The position numbers and the translations under genes are program-made. A stretch of 64,000 nt of DNA from Neurospora tetraspora. Lineage: Eukaryota > Ascomycota > Sordariomycetes > Sordariales > Sordariaceae. The first letter of the stretch is position 1. Every line of letters begins with the position of its first letter. The stretch covers positions 3,658,001-3,722,000 of the forward strand of contig NW_026944384.1 of the NCBI RefSeq assembly GCF_033439725.1, read 5' to 3'. The notes under the pieces are model-generated. The model had not been told where the DNA came from. It saw nothing but the letters and a program-made list of their open reading frames with translations, and searched no databases. Below, one piece after another: positions 35,316-44,630 of this stretch.

Positions 35316-36270
35316 ATGGCGGATTCCACTTTCTTGACCGGCTTGTCGTACGTCTTTGGCTGGACGTACTTCACCTGCTGGTCTCTCTCGTTCTATCCCC
35401 AATCAATCCTCAACTTCTCGCGCAAGTCAACGTCGGGAACCACTATAGACTTTCCTCTCATCAACTCGCTAGGTCAGTTTAAGCTTTTTCACTCACCTAA
35501 TTACCATGTAAATGAATCAAGCTTCTAACGAATAAGCAGGTTTCTTCGCCTACACCGTCTCCAACATCGCCTTCGTCTATTCCCCCTTAATCCGCGCCCA
35601 GTACGCAGCCCGCTACAAGGGCTTGACGCCGACCGTCCAGTTCAACGACATCACCTTTGCCTTCCACGGCCTCATTCTCTGCTTCGTCACCGTCAGCCAG
35701 TACCTCTTCCCTCGCGCGTGGGGCTTCGCCCCGAGCCTCGGCAGCCGTCCCAGCCGCTTTATCCTCGGAACCTTTTTCGGCTGCGTAGCGGGCGCTCTCA
35801 TCATCATTCTCCGGGTGTGGGCGTCGCCGGTCCGCAACGATACAAGCGGCGCGCCGGTGACGGAGGGCGGCTGGGTCTGGCTAGACGCCATCTACGCCGT
35901 CTCGTACGTCAAGCTCGTCGTTACCTTAATCAAGTACACGCCGCAGGTTATTGTTAATTATCGCAACCGGTCGACCGAGGGGTGGAGCATCCTGCAGATT
36001 CTGTTGGATTTTGGCGGCGGGATTTTGAGTATTGCGCAGCAGGCGATCGATAGCTACCAGCAGGGGGACTGGTCGGGTATTACGGGCAATCCGGTCAAGT
36101 TCGCGCTGGGGAACGTGTCGATGATTTACGACTTGGTGTTTATTGTGCAGCATTATGTGCTTTATCGTCATGCGGCGGGAGCGAAGGCGGATGGTGAGGG
36201 GGATTCTGATTCGGACCCCTTGCTGAGCGAGGATGTGAGGGTGGGTGATGAGGAGAGGCGGATTCAGTGA
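35316..36270 (+). CDS. ers1: Cystinosin-like lysosomal/vacuolar PQ-loop transporter (Ers1 family)
   Basis: Two exons (35,316-35,472 and 35,540-36,270; 67-bp intron, ctaac branch) give 295 residues. Seven hydrophobic segments are expected, and two PQ-loop repeats are visible: FYPQSILN (about residues 26-33) and [19 protein letters not shown] (about 205-225). The latter is the conserved second PQ loop of cystinosin, followed by [11 protein letters not shown]. Cystinosin exports cystine from lysosomes with protons; yeast Ers1 is vacuolar/endosomal. The C-terminus is acidic and lacks an obvious GYDQL-type lysosomal signal, though a dileucine-like DPLLSED is present. Confidence 0.92.
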
Positions 36271-37736
36271 GGGATGACTACCTACGCGGCTCTCTTATAC
36301 ACACCTCCATATTATGTCCAGTCCAGCGCGCTCGATGACGAGTGTTGAGATGGCCTTCTCGTTGGAGGTTTTTTCTCTGCCTTGTCGAGCGTCCACCGTC
36401 GCATCTCCTACTAACTTCGGCGGCGGGTTTCTTTTCTTCCGGAGGACCCGGGATCTGTTGGTTTCGATGCAGTGTCATACATCTTCTTTGCATCTGCAAG
36501 GAACTTCCGGACGCAATTCGGAGATATTTCCTTTGACCTTCATCCAAGACAGGTGGGAAAGGAAACAGCTAGAAAATCCAAGTCGATAACTCCGACGCAT
36601 CAAAGTCGAGTGATCTGGCAAGTTCTAACGTCTTTGCGCACCTGCCTCCTTCCGCTGCAAGAGCTGCCTCTCCAGGCTTGCCACACTGCGACACGTAAGA
36701 GGGGTTTATATTTTGGGCCGTTCTTTCCCCTCTCGTTCGCTCCCACTTTCTTCTTTACATTTACTACCACTTTTCGATACTAATATCGGAAACCTTAACC
36801 GTCGCCTATCCCGTACGTCAAGCTCCCTATGGTAGTCGCCCCCCTCCACTACTCAAGTCCCAAGGTGTATTTATTCTAGACTGCGCTTCATCCCTCTCCT
36901 CGATTCTTCCTCCGGCAACCAACTTCACCCACAATCGCGTAAGTTTCCCTCACATTACCCACTCCAACTAACAATGTAAACCCATCTAACCCCGACCTCC
37001 ATTCAGTAACAGGATATTGATACTCAGTACCCGTTCACCGTTGTCATCCACTGCCCATTAATCGTTCATCGTTTCGTTCGGCACAAACAAGTTCCCCCCC
37101 GAGTGGCTATCAAGACCGTGGTCCCGCTATCGCGATCTATCTCCATTACCTCGGTCTACCTCCCCACCCCCATCCAAACCTCTCGAAAACCCTCCAACTT
37201 CACCTTTACCAGTAGCCAGCACCAACGACAAATTCCTCTTCGTGGGCCCCATCGCAACACCCGTCCGTCCACTGAAGCTAGTAAGTACACTCTTCACTCT
37301 TGTGGCACCGCAAACTCCAAACTAACAAGGCGACCTCCAGGAAATCCAAGACCCCCTACCACGTTGGCCTCGCACGTCGCCTGGTTGGGTATAGCTCGGC
37401 CTTAAACCACCCCTACGGGAGAATCCGCCCTTCGAAAGAAAGTTCAAGCGTGTGTTGGAAACGAACTCCTTGTCACCCTCGAATACAACTCAACTCCTCT
37501 TTGTGTTTCAGAACGGCCACGGCCTCCAACCCGCGAAGCACGATTCCCCTGACAAAGTGACGGCAACCCATTCCGTTGTCGACATCTGCTTTTTTTCATT
37601 CGCTTATTGAATCGTCTCGCCCTGAGAAATACCGGCCGAGGCGCGCCCGCCTGTCGCATCGTCGCCGAGCCTCCGCAAAATCTGTCCCGTGTCGACGACA
37701 AAGAGGTCCGAGATTTGGACGAATCTTCGGGAGAAA
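36271..37736 (+). promoter_or_regulatory. Probable transcribed leader with two introns
   Basis: Two strong intron candidates lie on the plus strand: 36,939-37,006 (donor gtaagt, several ctaac-type branches, acceptor ttcag) and 37,281-37,340 (donor gtaagt, branch actaac, acceptor ccag). A TATA-like tttatatttt lies near 36,705, followed by a pyrimidine-rich stretch. One short upstream frame starts at ATG 36,830 (13 codons). No ATG occurs between the introns. This fits a long, spliced 5' leader for the small frame at 37,737, but a short conserved protein read in another frame cannot be excluded. Confidence 0.45.
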
Positions 37737-38027
37737 ATGGCGCCTACAGCCACGAATACGTGTATACCTACGAGTACGCTCGTAGCATCTTGTCCTACGA
37801 CCACCCCGAATGCAACTATAGCCTGTCCATCCCATAACACTGCACTATACGCAGGCCAAACCTTGGAATTTTGGGTGGGTTTAGGATGCTTTCTTTGGGT
37901 GGCGGTTGGTCTTGAGGAATTCGTGAGGACGGAATCCCAAAAAAATTGGAAGACGATTATTGAAGACCGATGGCCAAATGCTAGGACGAGCCCGGAACGT
38001 TTGCGAAGGGTATTGGGGCGGTTTTGA
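37737..38027 (+). CDS. Small predicted membrane protein, unrecognised
   Basis: A 96-residue frame starts MAPTATNTCIPTST and contains one hydrophobic span, WVGLGCFLWVAVGL (about residues 46-60), after a Cys/Thr-rich, probably extracytoplasmic N-terminus. A basic, charged segment (RTESQKNWKTIIEDRW and RLRRVLGRF) follows. It ends at TGA 38,025-38,027. The same frame stays open for 65 more codons past this stop, with a second hydrophobic span and a proline-rich tail (see the next entry). It could be a complete short protein, a gene recently broken by a nonsense change, or a readthrough case. No family was recognised. Confidence 0.45.
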   Translation: MAPTATNTCIPTSTLVASCPTTTPNATIACPSHNTALYAGQTLEFWVGLGCFLWVAVGLEEFVRTESQKNWKTIIEDRWPNARTSPERLRRVLGRF

Positions 38028-38225
38028 TTTTGTGGTTTCCTGTTTATTCTCACTTGGCTATTCTGGAGAATGTGGTTTTGGTTGAAACTCATGAGAACGA
38101 GTGTCGGTCAACAAGTACCACCAGTGGTTACACAACCTCCAGTACCGGCACCGCCCTCCTATGAGGAGGCAACCGCAAACAAAACGAATGGACCGTCAAC
38201 TGCAGAAGCTAGATTAAACTTCTAG
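38028..38225 (+). pseudogene. In-frame continuation past TGA with membrane span and PPSY motif
   Basis: In the same frame as the preceding small protein, 65 sense codons run to TAG 38,223-38,225. They begin with a strongly hydrophobic, Trp-rich span (FCGFLFILTWLFWRMWFW) and end in a proline-rich cytoplasmic-type tail with PAPPSYEEATA, a PPxY motif of the kind bound by WW domains of Rsp5/Nedd4 ubiquitin ligases. An open run this long is not impossible by chance, but its composition is protein-like. No intron with good signals removes the TGA and keeps the frame. It could be an old C-terminus now untranslated, or a readthrough extension. Confidence 0.35.
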
Positions 38226-38397
38226 TGCGAACAAGTTCACGCCGTGCACCAAGGTCATGGTCACCAAGGACGAAGGAAACCCGAACAAGCAGTGCCCCAA
38301 GGGCAAGGCGGCAACGACCTTCTTCAGCCAGAATCCCGACAAAAAGGTTGTCGGCGGCGTTGGACCGTACAGTGGAGAGTCCCAGATTCAGCACTAG
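38226..38397 (+). CDS. Isolated coding-like exon, 56 codons
   Basis: Directly after a possible acceptor (ttctag, ending 38,225) lies a frame starting ANKFTPCTKVMVTKD and ending SGESQIQH at TAG 38,395-38,397. Third codon positions are strongly biased to C and G, much more than in the surrounding DNA. It has two cysteines and many lysines. It contains only one internal ATG (MVTKDEGNPN). No partner exon with a matching phase was found upstream. It may be the last exon of an unmodelled small protein gene, possibly secreted, or a stray gene fragment. Not recognised. Confidence 0.35.
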
Positions 38398-40677
38398 AAG
38401 GAGTTTGTTTGGCCACCGTTTTCGGATACGAATACCTCCGGGCGTATTATCTTGCCGATTATCGTACTAATAGGGGGCATCTAAACCTCCATCAATCCAA
38501 CATCATCTCGCCAACCATCAAACAGCCAGCTCTCCGTCTGCTTATCAAAGCTTGGAAGGAAACTCGCCATTTCCGAAATCCGGGTACTGAACTAGTTCTC
38601 ATTCACCTAATGATCTTAAAGGAGGCACACAGCGCGAATTCAAGGAGAACAAAATGGAGAGATATGGAATCAATGGGGTGGATCAGTTGCTTTTCAATTT
38701 CCTTCTTTCGTTTTGAGAGTTGTTCCAAAGAAAAAGCGGTCATGTATGTTTTGTGCATTTCACCAGTTTGGTAGAGAGACGGATACCCGGACACCCGAGA
38801 GAAAGAAAGCATTGAAGGAAACTGAAGAATTTGAAAAAGATACTGGTGCAAGTATCATCAGCGTTTATCGGATTCTGGGAAGAATTACTTCAGCACGGCA
38901 TGTATCTGAGGATATGCTATAAAGTTTCGGTGCCAGCAGTGCATCACCTGGCTCTCCTTACCGGCCGTCCAAACGTCTTCGAAGCGCTTCTATGTAGCCT
39001 TCCACTCCACTTTGGATGATCGAAGGAACGACAAATCCCTGTCGCAATCCAAGCACACGGTGATGATGTCGAAGAGACACGGCAAGCTATGTGTCATTTA
39101 TCCGGACACCGTCTCTCGCCTGGTATCGACAAACGACAAAAAGATTGAGAACAGGGTACACATGTTGTTATGTCCTTCAGTACCATGAGATAACTCGGAG
39201 GCTTGGGAGGTTTTTAGCGAGTCGACACCGGGTACGGTACCCATACACTCAAGCGAACTCAAACTAGCCTATATAGATAATGAGATGATTTTAACCACCT
39301 AGGGCTCAAAGTCAAACCAATATTTCTTGTTATCACAACGTCTCGACTTGTATCTCGATTCCAATTCCCTCACCTCTCATATAAAGAAACAAAGACCACT
39401 GCCAGAGAAAACGAAACCTGAAGATCCCGACGGAGATATCAACGCCTTCCTGGCCTTTAACCGGCTGTCACCTAACTCGTTGACTGACCTGAACTTATTT
39501 TCCAGGTGGTTCATCTCACACTCACCTTCGATGCTCACTATCATCTCCAAAGGCATTTTGCTTCACAAGTGAATACTGACTCTTGTTCCCAGCTTTTGTC
39601 CGCGCGGTTCTATGGTAGAAGTTAAGGGCAGCAGCACGACAAACTCATATCTATAAGGTTTACCTAGTTTCTCCTGCATTTTGGTAAGTATTTCCTTCAT
39701 TCAGTCACTTACAATGCGAAAAGTCCATAGAAGGCAAAAAAACAACCAACTGAGACGCGCGCTAGTGACTAGCAAGAAAACTGACCAAGAAGCCATAGCC
39801 CTCCTGCTTCTGCTTCTGCTTTTGGCTTTTTCGTTGTCTGCGCCTCAGCCTCACAGTTGGTTAAGTCGATCCATCATCGGCCCTAGGAATTTAGCCAGCT
39901 AGCCGAGCTCCCGAGCTCCGGAGATAATCACGCTTGTGCGCATGTGTTGATGGACGCCAAGTAATGCTGTCAGACCTTTAAAAGGGATGGTTTTGGCGAG
40001 AGTGGTACACTAACTCCATGAACACGGTCCGAGTGTCCGTGGAGGGAGTCGGTATGGTAGGGCTTGGTTGTACTTCGTCTGTGGCATTATTGATGGTTTG
40101 GTTGTTTAAAGAATCTGGCATTTATGGAACTATACGACTATAAGCCTTGTTTGTCCAACTACGTGTAATATTTGGTTTACAAACAATCTTCGTGACGTCT
40201 CAACTCCAGCATTTGTCTTTGTAAACACCCGGTTCTCAAGGATTATCTTGAGGATCATGCTCCTCATATCTTCGGTTTCGAATACCAGCTGGATAGCATC
40301 TCTAATGAAGTTTGATTGCCCGTTAGTGTCAACAAGATCTCTACGGCTTGGTTTCACGGAGATAGCGGAAGCCTACCCCCTCCTTACATTAGGCTTACCC
40401 ACCTATATTTTCTCCGACGGAAACATGTAGTCTCGACGTCAACTCATCAGTGGCTTGTGCCAACCACAACCCCTCTCAAACACCCACAACAAAGACATCA
40501 ACCTCCGTCGGGAAGATGGACGAACTCAGGCTGAATTATCGACAACTAGGAATCGCTTCGTCATGACACGGAAGAAGAGGGGGGCGGACTCGGACAGTGA
40601 GGAGGAGGCATGGGATCATGAAACACGATGAAGACCAAACTGGACCTGGTCGTGGCCAACTCTTCGAATCCAGCGAG
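38398..40677. other. Poorly coding interval of 2.3 kb
   Basis: Several short frames look mildly protein-like: plus strand 38,713-38,922 (basic, with RSCMFCAFHQF), a plus-strand frame over about 38,930-39,190, and minus strand 40,130-40,357 (75 codons). None has a convincing start, splice pattern or domain. They may be remnants of decayed genes. No RNA gene was recognised. Confidence 0.3.
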
Positions 40678-40685
40678 TATAAAAG
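40678..40685 (+). promoter_or_regulatory. TATA box
   Basis: TATAAAAG lies 119 bp upstream of the ATG at 40,797, followed by an A/C-rich leader typical of strongly expressed small fungal genes. Confidence 0.65.
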
Positions 40686-40796
40686 CCCCCCCCTTTCAAC
40701 ACCCATCATCTTCATTCTCCGTTTCTCGACTCCTCACCAGCAAGCACAGTACACCCAACCCAGTCAACCACTCAAACTCAACCACCAAACCACCGA

Positions 40797-41062
40797 TGCC
40801 AAAATCTAAGTTCACCACCACCACCCTAACCCTCTTCCTCACAACCCTCACCAACCTCGGCGCCATGGCCGCTCCCGCCCCCGCCGCCGAGCCCCTCGGT
40901 CTCTCGGCCACTGCCGCTGGTGGTAACGAGAAACTCGAAGAGCGGGCCGGCAAGTGGCCCTCAGTTCTGCACTTGCAGCAGCGGCAAGTGTTATTGCCAG
41001 TATTCCTTGCTATGGACCTACTTGTAATCAGTGGGTTGATGGGACTTGCTAGAGTATTCTAG
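40797..41062 (+). CDS. Small secreted-peptide precursor, unrecognised
   Basis: The frame from ATG 40,797 encodes 87 residues. Residues 1-25 form a secretory signal (MPKSKF, then a Thr/Leu hydrophobic core ending near GAMAAP). An Ala/Pro-rich stretch and a possible dibasic-type processing site, KLEER at about residue 50, follow. The first half uses C-ending codons heavily, as expressed genes do. The last third loses that bias, so the true 3' reading frame is uncertain. A strong donor, gtgagt, at 41,075 with an acceptor near 41,211 indicates a downstream intron of about 137 bp. It may be an extracellular peptide; no function can be given. Confidence 0.45.
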
Positions 41063-41099
41063 GAAGATAGTCAGGTGAGTTAGTTACACAGGCGGGGGA

Positions 41100-41162
41100 G
41101 GAACGAGGAGAAATCAGGAAGGAACGAGGAGACATAAGGAAGGAACGAGGAAAAATGAGAGA
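41100..41162. repeat. Three tandem 21-bp units
   Basis: The unit begins GGAACGAGGA in each copy (41,100, 41,121 and 41,142) with small changes in the second half. It lies inside the candidate intron downstream of the secreted-peptide frame. Confidence 0.8.
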
Positions 41163-41907
41163 AACGGGAAAGAGATAGCGAGAAGATGACTTGACTGATT
41201 TTGCTCACCAGACTTCCTGCCCCTGGTAGTTGGGTTTTTTCGGCATCATCGGGGACTTGGTCAAAGATGAAGGGGACGTTTGGATGTCTAGGTGGAAGTC
41301 TGACCTGACATTGGAGGAATGCGAAAGCGATGTTTCAACGACTTCTACTTGGGAATTGGGAATCGGAGTTCAGACAACCGTTGGATACTAGACTTTCGAT
41401 GGATTCTAGGCGAGGGACATCAAGCGGTCTTCAACTGTGTCAATGGAATAACCAAGGACTGAACTCCAATGTGAAGTCATCTTTTAAAACTCCGGTGATA
41501 TTCTCTGTGGCTTCCATAAATTGCTTTGTGTGCCTTCTTCATGTCCACGGCCTCCGAGACTCGCTGACCTTGTTCGTATCTTTGCGGTGGTACACAACCA
41601 TCATAGGTTGAGTAAAGTGTTGGTATAGTTTGACCCATGTCGTAGTTCCATCTGTTCATGCCAATATTTTCATCCCTTCAGAGTACAGAAGCAAGTGCGT
41701 AAAGAACCTTTGGAGCTGTGTGTTGTGCCGACTCCCTGTCTGAGCTCTCCTTCTGTCCCCCAACCTTGCTTCTCTCCCGAAACGTAACTCTTCCCCGGCA
41801 ACTGTTTGCCGTATCCAGCCGATGTCATTATATCTTGTTCATCATTTGGATGCTCATCTCATGTCCCTTTTCCGACTACCTCATTGCTTGTTCGCACACA
41901 CTTTTGC

Positions 41908-41942
41908 ATCACCATCACCATCATCATCACCATCATCATCAC
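41908..41942. repeat. CAT/CAC microsatellite
   Basis: A run of mixed cat and cac triplets, read as histidines in one plus-strand frame, but with no gene model around it. Confidence 0.8.
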
Positions 41943-42764
41943 TGAAGGGAGGAACGTAATGAAATGGGAAAAAAAGACCCTTCGAACGTATATGTTTGTG
42001 TGTATGCGTGTGTACCCGCTTAACTCTGTCTTCATCCATGCCTAGGTAACCGTAAAAAAGAGCAACAACCTAATCAACATGCTTGCAAAAAAACGAAACC
42101 AGAGAGAACGCCAATCCCGATGATGCCTTCCCACCATCCATCCGACCACCCCACCTTCCAAAGCCCACCGAAAGTCCCAATCCTGGTCCAGATCCCTCGG
42201 GAAAAGAAAGAGGTGCGATGCGAACTCTCCTTCACGTCAATGCGTTTTTTGTTTTCGCTCGTATCATTGAACGCTAATCGGCTTCATGACAATGTCGGTG
42301 TCGGGTTTCAATATAGGAAGCAGGTGTTTGCTAGTGTTGATATAATTCGGAATTCCAGTAAATTGAGAGAACCAATTGGAATTTGATCTAGCGAAGACGG
42401 GTAGTCGTAATGTATAGACTTTCAAAGACACTGCACCCAGCCGGGTAAAAGCATCAATGTAAAGCAAAGACAAAAGGAACTGAAACCAAGGGGAAATCGT
42501 ATGGACTGTGTCTGAGGTTGTAAAAGAAAATCAATGCATGAGTTGTGTGTGATGCATGTTCGTTGAACCGCCTTGGATATATGTATCGCGCAACGCCATG
42601 CAACAGGAGAATATGCTTTGCTTTCGTAATGCCGCTCCAACCCCAAAAGTTCCCAACTCCTCTTCCCAGTAGACATTAGACGCAAAACGCCATGCAAGCA
42701 GCAAATCCCGGGAGGTGTGTACCGGGGGGTATCAATAACGGATATCGTTCCGTAAACGTCCAAA

Positions 42765-44630
42765 TCATGGCGTGGCGGCAATGCACCAATGGCGGTGGAA
42801 AGCCCATGCACTCTTCTGGCATTCCTTACTGCAGTATTTGGTACGACGGCAACGGCGGCACTTCGCAAATTGCCTTGTGTACTCTTCCCATTTTCCGCAC
42901 TGGTAGTAAGCGCATTGTCGGATGCCTCCCCGGGTATCGTCCTTTCGGCACAGGTTTCTCATAACCACCCCGGCCCAGTATTGCATGTCTGTGCTGTGGT
43001 ACCGGACTGTGAACTTCTCCACGAGGGGGAAGATGTTTTGATCATTGGGGAGGAGGTATTCCTCTTCGCACTCTTCTTCTGCCTCCAATTCCGCCTCCAG
43101 CTCGGCGGGATCAATGCCGTCGAGAAGTTTGATCTCCTTGCCAATCTTGAGCTTGGGAACAAGGTGGCACTTTTGGAAGTACTTGCGAAGATTGCAATAC
43201 TTTGATACGTAGGCCAACAGCTGCAACGACATCAACACGTCCTCCTCCCTGGGCATGGCAGCGAGCATCTGCGGGTTCGGAGTTACATGGCGATCCAGCA
43301 GGTAACGCGGGACACTTGAATTGGGCATGGACGGTTGTGCGGTGTTCGCAATGGTCGGCCTATTTGGAGACAGACCAAGGTTGGTTACTTGAGTTGGTGT
43401 TGTGGTGTTTTCCATGCTGGCGTCCACGGCACCTTGGTGGGTGATGTTAAAGGTTCCAGCTTCCTGAGCCTCCGAAGCCGGCGGGGTGGCCAGGTCAAGA
43501 GCAGCACCAGTCATTATACCATCACCATCTTCGACCGCAACCTGCTGAATTCCAACCTCGTTTTGTACGTCTGCGGTTCCTGACATCTCAGCATCCTGAG
43601 TCTCATCGGATGCTACGCTATCGGTGTTCATATCGTCTGTCTCGGCAGCGGTGGAATGTTGATGACGAATTGAAGGTCGACGGCGAGAGCGGCCATTGGG
43701 GGCCAGGATCGAAGGGGGCCGGACGTTAGTCGGCAAAGGAGTTGTTGGCGAGGCAGGCTGAGATGTAAGGTTTGCGTGAGCAAATGGCGCCATGTTCCGT
43801 AGGCGATCGGCTTCCCGCACGGCTCTGGAAAAGCCATCGACGTTCTCAACAGATGATGGCCCGGCCGATGTAGGCGGCTGAATTTCATGACGAGTAGGCG
43901 AGGGCACAGCCGATTGTGATTCCTGTGTTCTAACACCATGGTGATGGTGATGTGAGCGGTGTGCAGAGAAAGGAGTCCTTTCACCAAGGATTTGACCGGA
44001 GAAGCGGGAAGCGGTCGGAGTTGTCTCAGTATCCGGCGCAGCGGCTTCCGTCGAAGGACCAGCCAAGGCAACTGAAACATCAATAGGCTGAGGGGCAGCC
44101 TGACGACGGAAAGCGCGTTGGTCAACGTCTACGTTGGTGGGCCTAGAGGAGAAGCTTGCGGCTTTGTGCACCCGGCTGCTGCCACTAATCCTGTGCCGGT
44201 TATGGGGATCCGATTTGTGCTTTGCTTCTTCGGCCTTCTCGCGGACCCTTTCGATGACTTTGATGTAGTTGTCGAGGATGGTAGCGATGACGGGGACCAT
44301 GTCGGCCTCAACAACGCGGGTTCGGACATTCTCTGTGCCTCTTACACCTATGTTGACCACGCACTGGAAGGCTAGATTCCACTTCCACATGTCCATCATA
44401 TCCTTGCTGCGACCCTCCTTCAGGATGCAGACTAGTCTTTCGATACCACCATCGATGGTGAGAATGTCTCGGATACGGGCCGATGACGTGGTCAGATAGG
44501 CGAGATGGTTTAGCGAGTTGATCAACGGGAGGGTCGAGGTGCAGTCGAGCGCTCGTCGGTCATACAAAGCCGTGGTGATGCCCACGGACGCCTTGTTGAC
44601 GTTGGGTATGCTGAAGTTGACTTCCCTCAT
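42765..44630 (-). CDS. samB: MYND zinc-finger protein SamB (Mub1 family)
   Basis: A single exon gives 621 residues from ATG 44,630. The N-terminal 150 residues look like armadillo-type helices (LINSLNHLAYLTTS, GGIERLVCILKEG, AFQCVVNIGVRG). A long disordered Ser/Pro/His-rich middle follows. A second conserved helical block lies at about 450-560 (EEDVLMSLQLLAYVSKYCNLR, FPLVEKFTVRYH). A MYND zinc finger ends the protein (C573 to C616, with CRRCRRTKYCSKECQ). SamB of Aspergillus and Mub1 of yeast affect polarity and budding; yeast Mub1 works with Ubr2 in degrading Rpn4. Length is close to Aspergillus SamB. The role in this species is inferred from homology. Confidence 0.93.
   Translation of the reverse strand: MREVNFSIPNVNKASVGITTALYDRRALDCTSTLPLINSLNHLAYLTTSSARIRDILTIDGGIERLVCILKEGRSKDMMDMWKWNLAFQCVVNIGVRGTENVRTRVVEADMVPVIATILDNYIKVIERVREKAEEAKHKSDPHNRHRISGSSRVHKAASFSSRPTNVDVDQRAFRRQAAPQPIDVSVALAGPSTEAAAPDTETTPTASRFSGQILGERTPFSAHRSHHHHHGVRTQESQSAVPSPTRHEIQPPTSAGPSSVENVDGFSRAVREADRLRNMAPFAHANLTSQPASPTTPLPTNVRPPSILAPNGRSRRRPSIRHQHSTAAETDDMNTDSVASDETQDAEMSGTADVQNEVGIQQVAVEDGDGIMTGAALDLATPPASEAQEAGTFNITHQGAVDASMENTTTPTQVTNLGLSPNRPTIANTAQPSMPNSSVPRYLLDRHVTPNPQMLAAMPREEDVLMSLQLLAYVSKYCNLRKYFQKCHLVPKLKIGKEIKLLDGIDPAELEAELEAEEECEEEYLLPNDQNIFPLVEKFTVRYHSTDMQYWAGVVMRNLCRKDDTRGGIRQCAYYQCGKWEEYTRQFAKCRRCRRTKYCSKECQKSAWAFHRHWCIAATP

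Larger units (their letters stand above)
41063..42764. other. Gene-less interval before samB 3' end
   Basis: It contains a 21-bp tandem repeat (41,100-41,162) and a CAT/CAC-type microsatellite (about 41,908-41,942). The right part is the 3' side of samB. No supported coding frame is present. Confidence 0.4.

Noticed and set aside
38244-38774. A 176-codon plus-strand frame in the same frame as the small membrane protein
   Set aside because: Over 38,226-38,397 another frame has much better codon bias, and the rest of this frame is compositionally random. Its being in the same frame as upstream stretches is probably coincidence.
40130-40357. A 75-codon minus-strand frame with some protein-like sequence
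   Set aside because: No ATG start; the only acceptor that would extend it implies an intron of about 30 bp, which is too short.
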